Below are positions 25,167 through 35,206 of a stretch of DNA of 64,000 nt, one piece after another. The DNA comes from Alphaproteobacteria bacterium (GTDB lineage: Bacteria > Pseudomonadota > Alphaproteobacteria > Rhodobacterales > Rhodobacteraceae). The notes beneath the pieces are model-generated. The model made no database searches. It was not told the origin of the DNA and saw nothing but the letters and a program-made list of their open reading frames with translations. Numbering within the stretch: position 1 is the stretch's first letter; each line of letters starts with the position of its first letter. The DNA lies in contig JARFTV010000006.1 of NCBI GenBank assembly GCA_029289325.1, forward strand, positions 21,570 through 85,569. The letters run 5' to 3'. The translations under genes and the position numbers were made by a program.

Positions 25167-27579
25167 GGCCTTCGACCCTCCGCACTGCCATCAGCACCCG
25201 CTCCGCCGTCGCCGGAGCATCCAAGCTGGGATAGACCGACCCGTCCCCGCAGGCCGCCACCGCATCCGACAGCGCATAAAGCGCCGAAATCCCCAGCATG
25301 AACGGCGGCTCGCCCACCGCCTTCGACTTGCCGACCACATCCTCCCGGTTGGGCTTGCCCCACAGCGCCACGTTGAACACGTCAGGCCGATCCGAACAGG
25401 CCGGGATCTTGTAGGTCGACGGCGCATGCGTCGCCAGCCGTCCCTTCCCGTCCCAGACCAGCTCCTCCGTCGTCAGCCAGCCCGCGCCCTGCACATAGGC
25501 CCCCTCGACCTGCCCGATATCGATCGCCGGGTTCAGGGAGGTCCCCGTGTCATGCAACAGATCAGCCCGCAGGATCCGGTTCTCTCCGGTCAGCCGGTCG
25601 ATCACCACCTCCGTCACCGCCGCGCCATAGGCGAAATAGAAGAACGGCCGCCCCGTTCCCTTCACCCGGTCCCAGATGATCTTCGGCGTCGCGTAATAGC
25701 CCGTCGACGACAACGAAACCCGCGCCTGATAGGCCCAGGCCACCACCCGCGCCCAGTCATAGACCTCGCCCGCGACTCGCACCGTCCCGTCGACGAACCG
25801 CACGGCCGCAGGTTCCACCTGATGCTTCTCGGCAATGAACTCCGCCAGCCGCCCCCGGATCGTCTCCGCCGCCGCCTTCGCCGCCATCCCGTTCAGGTCC
25901 GACCCCGACGATGCGGCGGTCGCCGACGTATTCGGCACCTTCCCGGTATCCGTCGCGGTGATCTTCACCATCCCGACGTCCAGCCCGAACACCGACGCCG
26001 TCACTTGCGCCACCTTCTGGAACAGCCCCTGTCCCATCTCGGTTCCGCCGTGGTTCAGCGCGATGGAGCCATCCTGATACACATGCACCAGCGCCCCCGC
26101 CTGGTTCAGCCAGGTCAGCGTGAAGGAAATCCCGAACTTCACGGGCGTCAGCGCGATCCCCCGCTTCAGCACCGGACTGCGCGCATTCCAAGCCGCAATC
26201 TCCGCCTTCCGCGCCCGATAGTCCGAGGTCCGCTCCAGCTCCGCCACCAGCTCATGCCCGATGAAATCCTCCACCGGCATGTGATAGGGCGTCGTCTGCA
26301 CCCGCCCGTCCACCGGCAGGTGATGCGACCCCACCGGCAGCTCCGCCCCGCGCGAGGTCAGATCCACCTCCCCGCCCCGGGAACTCCCCTGGCCTTTCAT
26401 CTTTGCGGAAATATCCCCGCCGGAGGCATCCGCACTTTCCATCCCGCGATAGAAGTTGGCCTTGCGCACCTCCAACGGCTCCCGTCCCACGACGAAGGCC
26501 ACATGGTCCATGACCCGCTCGATCCCCACCATCCCCTGCGGGCCGCCAAACCCGCGATAGGCCGTGGCGCTTTGGGTGTTCGTCTTCAGACGGTGCGATT
26601 CAATCCGCACATTCTGCAGGTGATAGCAGTTGTCCGCATGCAGCATAGCCCGGTCCGCGACCGGCAGGCTCAGGTCCTGCGACCAGCCGCAGCGGAACAG
26701 ATGCGTGAACTCCAGCCCCAGGATGCGCCCCTCGTCATCGACGCCAGCGCGATACAGGATCCGCAGGTCATGCCGCTTCCCCGTGATGACCATGTCGTCA
26801 TCCCGGTCATAGCGCATCCGGCAGGGCCGCCCCGTGGCCTTCGCCGCCACCGCACAGGCAATCGCCAGCGCATTGCCCTGGCTCTCCTTGCCGCCGAACC
26901 CGCCGCCCATCCGACGCACTTCCACCCGCACCGCACTCATCGGCAGATGCAAAGCATGGGCAACCTTGTGCTGCACCTCGGTCGGATGCTGGGTCGAGGA
27001 ATGGACGACCATGTCGCCCCCTTCCTGAGGCACCGCTGCCGCGACCTGCCCCTCAAGGTAAAAGTGCTCCTGCCCCCCCACCTCGAACGACCCTTCGACG
27101 ACCCTCGGCGCGCCCGAGATCGCCCGCGCCGCATCCCCCTTGGCCCAGACCACCGGCCCCTGCTCGAACCGGCTGTTCGCCGCCAAGGCGTCATCCACCG
27201 TCAGCAGCGCCGGCAGCTCCCGATAGGACACCTTCCCCAACCGCGCCGCCTTCCGCGCCGCCAGATGGCTTTCCGCCACCACCAGGAACACTGGCTGTCC
27301 GACGTAATGCACCTTGCCCACCGCCAGCAAAGGCTCATCCGCGGCCGAGGGCGAACAGTCCGGCATGTCCGGCAGATCCTCCGCCGACAGGACCGCGACC
27401 ACCCCCGGCGCGGCCTTCACCGCCGACAGGTCCATGCCGGTGATCTCGCCATGCGCGACGGTCGACAGGCCGAAGGCCAGATGCAAGGCCCCGGCAATCG
27501 CCAGATCATCGACGTAGCGCGCCTGCCCCGTCACATGCAGCGGCGCCGCGTCATGCGGCAGGGCTTTCCCCATGCTCAT
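25159..27579 (-). CDS. xdhB: xanthine dehydrogenase, molybdenum-binding subunit
   Basis: Large subunit of about 806 residues that hydroxylates hypoxanthine and xanthine at the Moco site. The true start, [18 protein letters not shown] at 27579, overlaps the xdhA stop as ATGA; the track ORF begins 57 codons earlier. [15 protein letters not shown] and the C-terminal [13 protein letters not shown], with the catalytic glutamate, are intact. After VRKANFY lies an extra stretch of roughly 45 residues before [11 protein letters not shown] that homologues lack as far as I recall. It contains an intergenic-type repeat read in frame ([12 protein letters not shown]). The insertion is in a surface loop region and need not destroy activity. 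Confidence 0.93.
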   Translation of the reverse strand: MSMGKALPHDAAPLHVTGQARYVDDLAIAGALHLAFGLSTVAHGEITGMDLSAVKAAPGVVAVLSAEDLPDMPDCSPSAADEPLLAVGKVHYVGQPVFLVVAESHLAARKAARLGKVSYRELPALLTVDDALAANSRFEQGPVVWAKGDAARAISGAPRVVEGSFEVGGQEHFYLEGQVAAAVPQEGGDMVVHSSTQHPTEVQHKVAHALHLPMSAVRVEVRRMGGGFGGKESQGNALAIACAVAAKATGRPCRMRYDRDDDMVITGKRHDLRILYRAGVDDEGRILGLEFTHLFRCGWSQDLSLPVADRAMLHADNCYHLQNVRIESHRLKTNTQSATAYRGFGGPQGMVGIERVMDHVAFVVGREPLEVRKANFYRGMESADASGGDISAKMKGQGSSRGGEVDLTSRGAELPVGSHHLPVDGRVQTTPYHMPVEDFIGHELVAELERTSDYRARKAEIAAWNARSPVLKRGIALTPVKFGISFTLTWLNQAGALVHVYQDGSIALNHGGTEMGQGLFQKVAQVTASVFGLDVGMVKITATDTGKVPNTSATAASSGSDLNGMAAKAAAETIRGRLAEFIAEKHQVEPAAVRFVDGTVRVAGEVYDWARVVAWAYQARVSLSSTGYYATPKIIWDRVKGTGRPFFYFAYGAAVTEVVIDRLTGENRILRADLLHDTGTSLNPAIDIGQVEGAYVQGAGWLTTEELVWDGKGRLATHAPSTYKIPACSDRPDVFNVALWGKPNREDVVGKSKAVGEPPFMLGISALYALSDAVAACGDGSVYPSLDAPATAERVLMAVRRVEGRV
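26393..26426. repeat. intergenic-type repeat embedded in the xdhB coding sequence
   Basis: CCTTTCATCTTTGCGGAAAT and the following ATCCCC match the intergenic element at 19330-19353 with only two differences in 25 bases, including the same orientation. Here it is translated on the minus strand within the extra loop of XdhB. This resembles the in-frame palindromic elements known from Rickettsia genes, though of another sequence family. Confidence 0.75.
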
Positions 27580-28952
27580 GGCGTCACCTCCAGCACCGAG
27601 ACCGGCGCTCCGTTCAGATCGTGGAAATAGCGCCGCAGCAGGTTCTGCGCCGTCAGCATCCGATAGCCCGCACTCGCGCGCATGTCCGACAGCGGCGTGA
27701 AATCCCCCGCCATCGCCTGCGCCGCCGCCTGGACCGTGGCCTCCGACCACGGCTTTCCGACCAGGGCCGCCTCGGCTGCCGAGGCCCGTTTGGGCACCCC
27801 GGCCATGCCACCAAAGGCAATCCGCGCCTCCTCAACCACGCCGTCCGTGACCGTCACATTGAAACAGCCGCAGACCGCCGAGATATCCTGATCGAACCGC
27901 TTGGAGATCTTGTAACACCGCAGGGCAGGGGCCTGTTCCGCGAAGGACACGCCCGCCACGAACTCGCCCGGACGACGGTCCTGCTTGCGATACTCCAGGA
28001 AGAAGTCCTCCAGCGGGATCGAGCGCATCTCATCGCCGCGCCGCAGGTGCAGCGTCGCCCCCAGGGCGATCAGCGCCGGTGGCCCGTCACCGATGGGCGA
28101 GCCATTGGCGATATTCCCCCCGATCGTCGCCGCATTGCGGACCTGCACCGAGGCATAGCGCCGCAAAAGTTCCCCGAACGAGGGCAACCGATCCTTCACC
28201 GCCTCGCGCAGCGCAGAGATCGTCACGCAGGCGCCCACATGCAGCTGCCCGCCCTGCACCTCGACGGCCTTCAGGTCCTCGACGCCATTCAGGAACGCCA
28301 CCGGCCGCAATTCGCGCAGCTGCTTCGTCACCCAAAGCCCCACGTCCGTCGCGCCGGCCACCAGCACCGCATCGGGGTGCTCGACATACCAGTCTGCCAG
28401 CGTATCCGAATCCGAGGGCCGGAACGCCCCGGCCTCGCCCGCCGCGAAGTCCGCGACCGCCGCGCGGTCCGCGACCATCCATTCCGGCACCACTTCGCCC
28501 GACGCGGCCTCGGCCGCCCGGATGATCGGCGCATAGCCGGTGCAGCGGCACAGGTTCCCCGCCAGCTGGTCGTCGTGATCCACAGCGCCATTCAGATGCG
28601 CCACCGCCATGCTGACCACGAAGCCCGGCGTGCAGAACCCGCACTGGCTGCCATGATGCGCGACCATCGCCGCCTGCACCGGATGCATCTGACCATCCGG
28701 CCCCGAGATCCCCTCGACCGTCCGCACCGCCTTGCCATGCAGCTGCGGCAGGAACAGGATGCAGGCGTTCAGCGCCTTCGAGCCCTCGGCATCGGTGACC
28801 ATCACCGTGCAGGCCCCGCAGTCGCCCTCGTTGCAGCCTTCCTTGGTGCCCTTCAGCCCGCGCACCTCGCGCAGCCAGTCCAGCAGGGTCCGCGTCGGGG
28901 CTTCCCCCTCGATGCGAACCGGCGTTCCGTTCAACAGAAACGCTACAGTCAT
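27576..28952 (-). CDS. xdhA: xanthine dehydrogenase, FeS/FAD subunit
   Basis: Small subunit of 458 residues carrying electrons from molybdenum to NAD. The plant-type [2Fe-2S] cluster is in [13 protein letters not shown], the second cluster in [10 protein letters not shown] and [12 protein letters not shown], and the FAD domain begins near residue 180 ([17 protein letters not shown], then [20 protein letters not shown]). It is the first gene of the seven-gene xdhABC-transport operon. The 283-bp gap upstream to the divergent membrane protein must hold the promoter. Confidence 0.95.
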   Translation of the reverse strand: MTVAFLLNGTPVRIEGEAPTRTLLDWLREVRGLKGTKEGCNEGDCGACTVMVTDAEGSKALNACILFLPQLHGKAVRTVEGISGPDGQMHPVQAAMVAHHGSQCGFCTPGFVVSMAVAHLNGAVDHDDQLAGNLCRCTGYAPIIRAAEAASGEVVPEWMVADRAAVADFAAGEAGAFRPSDSDTLADWYVEHPDAVLVAGATDVGLWVTKQLRELRPVAFLNGVEDLKAVEVQGGQLHVGACVTISALREAVKDRLPSFGELLRRYASVQVRNAATIGGNIANGSPIGDGPPALIALGATLHLRRGDEMRSIPLEDFFLEYRKQDRRPGEFVAGVSFAEQAPALRCYKISKRFDQDISAVCGCFNVTVTDGVVEEARIAFGGMAGVPKRASAAEAALVGKPWSEATVQAAAQAMAGDFTPLSDMRASAGYRMLTAQNLLRRYFHDLNGAPVSVLEVTP

Positions 28953-29149
28953 ACGTCTGTCCGCCGCCTTCTCCCCGTTTGGAGCACTCTGCAGGATCGC
29001 CCGATGCGGCGTAAAGCGAGCCCGCGCCCCTTCTTGTTGTCATTCCATCAAGAAGGCCCGTCCGATTCAAGGCAAGAACAAACTTGTCGGGAAAAGGTGA
29101 AGCTGTTTGCAGGATTTTCCGAAAATTCCGCGGTCGGCCGAGGTGACGC

Positions 29150-29168
29150 TAGGGTAAGGCATACCCTA
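29150..29168. promoter_or_regulatory. inverted repeat TAGGGTA-N5-TACCCTA in the xdhA-upstream gap
   Basis: A perfect 7-bp dyad with a five-base spacer lies in the divergent gap between xdhA and the membrane protein gene, about 70 bp before the latter. A second near-palindrome (GGATTTTCCGAAAATTCC, 29111-29128) sits just upstream. Either could be an operator; no regulator gene is adjacent. Confidence 0.4.
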
Positions 29169-29235
29169 CTCGCGTATGCACGCATCCGCATCTATACGCC
29201 CAAATCCATTAGCATACACACAAACGGATATTCCC

Positions 29236-29772
29236 ATGGACTTCGCAACCACACTCAAATTCGCTCACGTTCTCGCCGCCGTCCTCTGGGTCGGCGGCGG
29301 TTTTACCACCATCATCGCCAGCCTCGTCCTGTCCGGCCGCAGCCCGGCCGAGACGCAGCTGGCCATCGTCCGCGCCACCGTCCTCCTGGCCCCGCGGCTC
29401 TTCATCCCCGCCAGCATCTTCACCCTTGCGACCGGAGTGGCCCTCCTCTTCGTCGCCGGCTGGGGCTGGCAGCCCTTCACCACCCTGGGCCTGGCCGGGG
29501 TCCTCTTTACCGCCAGCTTCGGCGCCCTCGTCCTTGGACCCTCCTGCGAGCGCGCGGTGAAACTGGCCGACACCCACGGGGCCGAGGCCGCGATCCCCGC
29601 CCTTCGCCGGGTGCAGCGGCTGGCAATGATGGACTACGCGATCCAGTTCGCCATCGTCTTCCTGATGGTGGTGAAACCCGGCTGGCAGGACTTCAGCGTC
29701 TTCGCGGGCCTCGCTGCCGTGGTCGCGCTTGCCGCCGTGGCCGCCCTGCGCCCGATGCAGCGCCTGGCCTGA
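29236..29772 (+). CDS. DUF2269-like integral membrane protein
   Basis: Predicted membrane protein of about 178 residues from the ATG at 29236 (MDFATTLKFAHVLAAVLWVG); the track start 20 codons earlier lies in the regulatory gap. Four to five helices are visible: residues 8-25, 45-68 (TVLLAPRLFIPASIFTLATG), 75-95, 125-145 and 150-170. The opening FAHVLAAVLWVGGGF with a histidine and tryptophan is the pattern of DUF2269/CopD-like small membrane proteins, some of which bind haem or metals, but no function can be claimed. It is 39 bp upstream of dnaE in the same direction. Confidence 0.75.
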   Translation: MDFATTLKFAHVLAAVLWVGGGFTTIIASLVLSGRSPAETQLAIVRATVLLAPRLFIPASIFTLATGVALLFVAGWGWQPFTTLGLAGVLFTASFGALVLGPSCERAVKLADTHGAEAAIPALRRVQRLAMMDYAIQFAIVFLMVVKPGWQDFSVFAGLAAVVALAAVAALRPMQRLA

Positions 29773-29811
29773 CCCCTTCACAGCACGCGCCGGGCCGGGT
29801 AACCCTTCGCC

Positions 29812-32800
29812 ATGCCCGGCGCAAACCCCCGATTCATTCACCTCCGCACCCATACCGAACACTCGCTTCTCGAAGGCGCGGTGCCGGTGAAGAAACTCGT
29901 CGGCCTCTGCACCGCGCAAGCGATGCCCGCCGTCGCCGTCACCGACACGAACAACATGTTCGCCGCGCTGGAGTTCTCGGTCCTCGCCATGGGGGCAGGG
30001 GTCCAGCCCATCGTCGGCTGCCAGCTCTCCGTCGCCCATGACCCCGCCCAGCCCGGTGAAAAGCCGCGCAGCCCCGCGTCCATCGTCCTGCTTGCCCAGA
30101 ACGAACAGGGCTACATGAACCTGATGCGGCTCAACACGCGGCTCTACATCGACGGCGCGATGACCGGCTCCGCCAACCTGCCGCAAGTCACGCTGGACGA
30201 ACTGGCCCAGAACGCGCAGGGCCTGATCTGCCTGACCGGCGGCCCCGATGGCCCCCTCGGCCGGTTCCACGCCACCGGCCAGCACCAGAAGGCGCGCGCC
30301 ATCCTCGAACGCCTTGCCGCGATCTACTCCGACCGCCTTTACGTCGAACTGCAACGCCACCCCGGCCCCGGCGGCGCGCTGCCGGAACATGAGGCGCTGG
30401 CCGAACGCGGCGCCATCGACCTTGCCTATGAACTCGGCCTGCCGATCGTTGCCACCAATGATGTCTACTTCCCCAAGACCGACCTCTACGAAGCCCACGA
30501 CGCCCTGATCTGCATCGCCGAAGGCGCCTATGTCGACCAGCAGCAGCCTCGCCGCCGCCTGACCCCGCAGCACTATTTCAAATCCGAAGCCGAGATGGTC
30601 GCCCTCTTCGCCGACCTCCCCGAAGCCTTGGAAAACACCGTCGAGATCGCGAAACGCTGCGCCTATGCCGCGACGAAGCGCAAGCCGATCCTGCCGAAAT
30701 TCGCCGATGACGAGGTGCAGGAACTCCGCCGCCAGGCGAATGAGGGGCTACAGGCCCGGCTCAAGGTCATCCCCCATTCCGCCACGCCCGAGGAATATCA
30801 GGCGCGCCTGGATTTCGAGCTTGGGATCATCGAGAAGATGGGTTTCCCGGGCTATTTCCTGATCGTGTCCGACTTCATCAAATGGGCCAAGGATCACAAC
30901 ATTCCCGTCGGTCCGGGCCGGGGTTCGGGGGCAGGCTCGCTCGTCGCCTATGCGCTGACGATCACCGACCTTGATCCCCTGCGTTACGCGCTCCTTTTCG
31001 AACGCTTCCTCAACCCCGAACGGGTCTCGATGCCCGACTTCGATATCGACTTCTGCATGGACCGCCGGGAAGAGGTGATCCAGTACGTCCAGGAAAAATA
31101 CGGCCGCGACAAGGTCGCCCAGATCATCACCTTCGGCGCACTTCTGTCCAAGGCCGCCGTCCGCGACGTGGGCCGCGTCCTGCAGCTTTCCTACGGACAG
31201 GTCGACAAGCTGTCGAAGATGATCCCGGTCGAAGGGGTGAAACCCGTCAGCATCACCAAGGCGCTGGCGGATGAGCCCCGCCTGCGCGAGGCCGCGAAGG
31301 AAGAGGTCGTCGGCCGCCTTCTCGACTATGCCGCCAAGATCGAAGGGCTTTACCGCAACGCCTCCACCCACGCCGCCGGGGTGGTGATCGGCGACCGCCC
31401 GCTCGACCAGTTGGTGCCGCTCTACCGCGACCCCCGGTCGGACATGCCCGCGACCCAGTTCAACATGAAATGGGTCGAAGCCGCGGGTCTGGTGAAGTTC
31501 GACTTCCTCGGCCTGAAGACCCTGACCGTGATCCAGAACGCGATGGACCTTCTGGCCCTGCGCGGGATCAGCTTCGACATCAACCTGATCCCGCTGGATG
31601 ACAAGCCGACCTATGACCTTTACGCCAGTGCGAAAACCGTCGCGGTGTTCCAGGTCGAAAGCTCGGGCATGATGGACGCGCTCAGGCGCATGAAGCCGAC
31701 CTGCATCGAGGATATCGTCGCGCTGGTGGCCCTCTACCGCCCCGGCCCGATGGAAAACATCCCGGTCTATTGCGAGGTCAAGAACGGCCTGCGCGAGCTG
31801 GAATCGATCCATCCGACCATCGACCACATCCTTGCCGAAACCCAGGGCATCATCGTCTACCAGGAACAGGTGATGCAGATCGCCCAGGTCATGGCCGGCT
31901 ATTCCCTTGGCGGCGCCGACCTCCTCCGTCGCGCGATGGGCAAGAAGATCGCCGAGGAGATGGCCAAGGAACGCCCCAAGTTCATCGAAGGCTGCAAGGC
32001 GACCCACAACATCGACGCGAAGAAGGCGGGTGAGGTTTTCGACCTTCTCGAGAAATTCGCCAACTACGGCTTCAACAAGTCCCACGCGGCCGCCTATGCG
32101 GTCGTCAGCTACCAGACCGCCTATCTGAAAGCGAACTACCCCGCCGAATTCATGGCGGCCGTCATGAACTGCGACATCCACCTCACCGACAAGCTCGCCG
32201 TCTACAAGCGCGAGGTGGACAAGCTCGGCATCAAGACGATCGCCCCTTGCGTCAACGCCAGCCTCGCCACCTTCACCGTCCGCGACGGCGCCATCGTCTA
32301 CGGCCTCGGCGCGCTGAAGAACGTCGGCGTCGATGCCATGCGCCTGATCGTCGAGGCGCGGGGCGACAAACCCTTCGCCACCCTCTTCGACTTCGCCCGC
32401 CGCGTGGACCTGAAACGCATCGGCAAGCGCCCCCTTGAAATGCTCGCCCGCGCCGGGGCCTTCGACCAGCTCGACCCCAACCGCGCCCGCGTGTTCGAGG
32501 CGCTGGACCCCCTCGTCGCCTATTCCGCTGCGATCCACGAGGCCGCCGCCTCCTCCCAGGTCTCCCTCTTCGGCAGCGCAGGGGCCGACATCCCCGAACC
32601 GCGCCTCCCCTTCCGCGACGACTGGCTCCCTGTCGAACGCCTCGCGCAGGAACATCAGGCCATCGGCTTCTACCTCTCCGGCCACCCGCTGGACGACTAC
32701 ATGTCCGCGCTCCGCAAGAAGGGGGTGGAGACCCTCGCCCAGGTCACGCAAAAGGCCGAGCGCGGCCCCTGCATCGCCAAACTGGCGGGCAGCGTCTCCT

Positions 32801-33258
32801 CCCGGCAGGAACGCAAATCCGCCAAGGGCAACCGTTTCGCCTTCGTCCAGCTCTCCGACCCCACCGGCCTTTACGAGGTCACCTGTTTCTCCGAGGTCCT
32901 CGAAGCCTCCCGCGACCACCTCGACGCCGGCTCCAACGTCGTCCTCACCGTCAAGGCCGAGCTTGAGGGCGAGACCCTCAAGCTCCTCGCCCAGTCCATC
33001 ACCCCCATCGACGCCGCCACCGCCACTGCCGGCGCGCAGGACCTCCGCATCCACCTTGTCCGCCCCGAGGCCGCAACCTCTCTCGCCGCGCTCCTGTCCA
33101 AGGTCGAAGCCCGCACCCGCGCCGCCATCACCCTCTGCGTCACCGACGCGCAGGGCCGCGAGATCGACATCGACCTCCCCGGCCAATACCCCGTCACCCC
33201 CCAGATCAAGGGCGCGATCAAGGCCATGCAGGGCGTCCTCGCGGTCGAGGAGGTCTAG
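29812..33258 (+). CDS. dnaE: DNA polymerase III subunit alpha
   Basis: Replicative polymerase catalytic subunit of 1148 residues, a normal DnaE1 length. The N-terminal PHP domain is recognisable ([35 protein letters not shown]). The palm carries the catalytic aspartates in [19 protein letters not shown], preceded by [18 protein letters not shown], and the C-terminus has the OB-fold region ([19 protein letters not shown]). The first ATG is used. The last third is very rich in C-ending codons, like the ParB-like gene after it. It ends with TAG, showing TAG is a normal stop in this genome. Confidence 0.97.
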   Translation: MPGANPRFIHLRTHTEHSLLEGAVPVKKLVGLCTAQAMPAVAVTDTNNMFAALEFSVLAMGAGVQPIVGCQLSVAHDPAQPGEKPRSPASIVLLAQNEQGYMNLMRLNTRLYIDGAMTGSANLPQVTLDELAQNAQGLICLTGGPDGPLGRFHATGQHQKARAILERLAAIYSDRLYVELQRHPGPGGALPEHEALAERGAIDLAYELGLPIVATNDVYFPKTDLYEAHDALICIAEGAYVDQQQPRRRLTPQHYFKSEAEMVALFADLPEALENTVEIAKRCAYAATKRKPILPKFADDEVQELRRQANEGLQARLKVIPHSATPEEYQARLDFELGIIEKMGFPGYFLIVSDFIKWAKDHNIPVGPGRGSGAGSLVAYALTITDLDPLRYALLFERFLNPERVSMPDFDIDFCMDRREEVIQYVQEKYGRDKVAQIITFGALLSKAAVRDVGRVLQLSYGQVDKLSKMIPVEGVKPVSITKALADEPRLREAAKEEVVGRLLDYAAKIEGLYRNASTHAAGVVIGDRPLDQLVPLYRDPRSDMPATQFNMKWVEAAGLVKFDFLGLKTLTVIQNAMDLLALRGISFDINLIPLDDKPTYDLYASAKTVAVFQVESSGMMDALRRMKPTCIEDIVALVALYRPGPMENIPVYCEVKNGLRELESIHPTIDHILAETQGIIVYQEQVMQIAQVMAGYSLGGADLLRRAMGKKIAEEMAKERPKFIEGCKATHNIDAKKAGEVFDLLEKFANYGFNKSHAAAYAVVSYQTAYLKANYPAEFMAAVMNCDIHLTDKLAVYKREVDKLGIKTIAPCVNASLATFTVRDGAIVYGLGALKNVGVDAMRLIVEARGDKPFATLFDFARRVDLKRIGKRPLEMLARAGAFDQLDPNRARVFEALDPLVAYSAAIHEAAASSQVSLFGSAGADIPEPRLPFRDDWLPVERLAQEHQAIGFYLSGHPLDDYMSALRKKGVETLAQVTQKAERGPCIAKLAGSVSSRQERKSAKGNRFAFVQLSDPTGLYEVTCFSEVLEASRDHLDAGSNVVLTVKAELEGETLKLLAQSITPIDAATATAGAQDLRIHLVRPEAATSLAALLSKVEARTRAAITLCVTDAQGREIDIDLPGQYPVTPQIKGAIKAMQGVLAVEEV

Positions 33259-33383
33259 ACCCGCCAGATTTGCCCAAAGCAAACCTGCCCGCTCCCGCCC
33301 CCGGTCAACTCCGCCCCAACCGCACGCCGCGCCAACCATTCCCTAACCCAAACCGCGTTCCCTCCCGCCAAAGGAGCAACGCC

Positions 33384-34205
33384 ATGGACCCCCTCCACCA
33401 CCTCCCCCTGACTGAGATCGCCCCCCACGCCCTCCTCCGCGACCGCACCGCGCTCGACCCCGCCGCCCTGCAACTCCTCCAGCACTCCATCGCGACCGAG
33501 GGGCTCCGCACCCCCATCGAGGTCTGGCAGCTCTCCACCCCCCGCGACGGGCACGTGTACGGCCTCATCTCCGGCCTCCGCCGCCTCACCGCCTGCCGCG
33601 CCTTGGGCCACACCACGATCCCCGCCTTCCTCCGCGCCCCCCAGACCATCGCCCAGGCCCTCGCCCAGATGGTGACCGAGAACGAGATCCGCGAACCCGT
33701 CACCCCGTGGGAGAAGGCCACCCTCATCCTGAACGCCATCCATGAGGGCCACTTCGACACCCCCGACACCGCCATCGCCGCCCTCTTCCCCGCCCTCCCC
33801 CGCACCACCCGCAGCCGCATCCGCAACCATGTGAGCGTGGCCGAGGCGCTCGGCCCGCTCCTCACCGACGCGACAGGCCTCACCACCCGCCAACTCGACA
33901 CCCTCGCCGCCGCGCTCCAGTCCGGGCACGAGGACCTCCTCACCGCCACCCTCCACCCCGTCATCGGCCAGGGGGCTGAGACGCAATGGTCCACCCTCCG
34001 CCCCGTCCTGCAGGATGTGTTGCGAGAGCCCACCAACCCCACCACCCGCCGCCCCCGGAGGCTGTTGAAGCTCCGCCAGGGCCTGACGATCACGCGGGAG
34101 GCCTGCCCCGGCGGCTACACCCTCCGCTTCACGGGGGCGCAGGCGAAGTCCGGCCTGATCGACGATGTGCTGGACAAGGTGGAGATGTGGTTCAGCAAGG
34201 ACTAA
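33384..34205 (+). CDS. ParB-like nuclease-domain protein without ParA partner
   Basis: A 273-residue protein with the ParB/Sulfiredoxin N-terminal fold: residues 4-20 (LHHLPLTEIAPHALLRDR), LQHSIATEGLRTPIEVW, GLISGLRRLTACRALG (ParB box equivalent of the GERR motif) and VTENEIREPVTPWEKATLIL, leading to a helix-turn-helix-like part (FPALPRTTRSRIRNHVSVAE). No parA is nearby, so chromosome segregation is unlikely to be its role; orphan ParB-like proteins occur as DNA-binding regulators or in mobile elements. The start at 33384 has AAAGGAG before it. It directly precedes the repeat cluster and the AT-rich island. Confidence 0.8.
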   Translation: MDPLHHLPLTEIAPHALLRDRTALDPAALQLLQHSIATEGLRTPIEVWQLSTPRDGHVYGLISGLRRLTACRALGHTTIPAFLRAPQTIAQALAQMVTENEIREPVTPWEKATLILNAIHEGHFDTPDTAIAALFPALPRTTRSRIRNHVSVAEALGPLLTDATGLTTRQLDTLAAALQSGHEDLLTATLHPVIGQGAETQWSTLRPVLQDVLREPTNPTTRRPRRLLKLRQGLTITREACPGGYTLRFTGAQAKSGLIDDVLDKVEMWFSKD

Positions 34206-34714
34206 GCGCCACCCCGTAGGGTGCGCATTCATGGCGCACCAGCGTCCACCGTAGGTCGGGGCCTGCCCCGTCTCTCCCCACCCGCCAACCACCCCTCCAC
34301 ACCTGTCTCCCCCTTCCCACCCGTCATCTCCGCACCACCTGTCATCCCCGCGAAGGCGGGGATCCACCTTGACCCAACCCAACAGGATCCCCGCCTCCGC
34401 GGGGATGACACGCCCGTAGGGTGCGCTACAGCGCACCAAACCCCGCCACCCATCCCGCGAACGAGAGGGCCGCGCCCTCCCTCGGGCGGGCGCTTCAACG
34501 GTCGATCTGCGCGCTTTAACCCTCAACCCCACCCCCCGCCGTTGGGGTGAGCACCGTCGCATGAGCGCCCTCCGGGGGGGGTGGGCGGGCGCGGCCCGGC
34601 GGGCTTACGCCCTTGATTCCGGGCCAGAAAGCGTCAGTCATTTCGTGCGCACTTTCGACTTGCCTAGTTCGCGACCTTACCCCACATTTCCGCTTGATCA
34701 GAAATGGTGATAGT
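34206..34714. repeat. 509-bp intergenic stretch with several REP/dRS3-like repeats
   Basis: This gap holds: GTAGGGTGCGC with GCGCACC at about 34216-34241, a GTAGGTCGGGGC-type unit at 34252-34275, a pair of GTCATCCCCGCG repeats in opposite orientation (34341-34365 and 34385-34409) that can fold into a long hairpin, and another GTAGGGTGCGC/GCGCACC at 34415-34436. These are widespread proteobacterial intergenic repeat types. Base composition drops sharply to AT-rich from about 34620. No gene is supported before 34715. Confidence 0.75.
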
Positions 34715-35206
34715 ATGAACGAAATTCTTGGCAAACTATCGAACTACAATATATTCAATTTCCTCTTTCCCGGGGCAATCTTCTCATTCTTAGCTGATCG
34801 CATGGAGATCTTCTCGCAGCCGGATGATTTCGCGGAAAGACTTATCTGGTACTACTTCGTTGGCATGGCTATCAGCCGAATTGGATCTTTGCTAGTGGAG
34901 CCAGTTCTGAGGTGGCTCTCTTTTGTAAGGTCTGGGGAGTATGAGAAATATCTCCAAGCCGCAGAAGCGGACTCAAAACTCGAATTAATGATAGAAGTCT
35001 CCAATACCTATAGGACAATTGCCACGACCTTTATCGTCCTTCTCTTCTTCGATTTCTACGTGGGTTTGATGTCTAGTTTTGGGTTGAGTCCTCAATGGCA
35101 GTTAAGGATTGCGATTGCGCTCCTCGGCTTGCTATTCCTGGCGGCGCTATCTAAGCAATCAAGTTTTGTGAGCAAGAGAATCAAGCGCTACTCGGAGCGT
35201 ACCTAA
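34715..35206 (+). CDS. four-TM membrane protein of an AT-rich two-gene island
   Basis: Unrecognised membrane protein of 163 residues. It opens MNEILGKLSNYNIFNFLFPG and has hydrophobic segments near residues 13-28, 44-62, 100-122 and 127-146; between the second and third lies a charged loop (SGEYEKYLQAAEADSKLELM then IEVSNTYRTIATTF). I have the impression that SNYNIFNFLFPG plus a YRTIA motif recurs in small proteins of genomic islands, but I cannot name a family. The preferred start at 34715 (not 34613) removes a GC-rich, non-hydrophobic extension. Its stop overlaps the next gene's ATG (TAATG). Low GC and codon use differ sharply from all neighbours, implying recent transfer. Confidence 0.8.
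   Translation: MNEILGKLSNYNIFNFLFPGAIFSFLADRMEIFSQPDDFAERLIWYYFVGMAISRIGSLLVEPVLRWLSFVRSGEYEKYLQAAEADSKLELMIEVSNTYRTIATTFIVLLFFDFYVGLMSSFGLSPQWQLRIAIALLGLLFLAALSKQSSFVSKRIKRYSERT

Noticed and set aside
25426-27630. 734-residue ORF antisense to xdhB
   Set aside because: Shadow ORF; the minus strand has the intact molybdenum-binding subunit.
27621-30041. 806-residue plus-strand ORF over xdhA and the DUF2269-like gene
   Set aside because: It covers three real genes and gaps in unrelated frames; composition is typical of an antisense shadow.
30748-33339. 863-residue ORF antisense to dnaE
   Set aside because: Shadow of dnaE; no family features, and dnaE is certain.
34341-34409. Possible CRISPR or transposon terminal repeats
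   Set aside because: Only two inverted copies of a common dRS3/REP-like intergenic repeat and no transposase frame between them.
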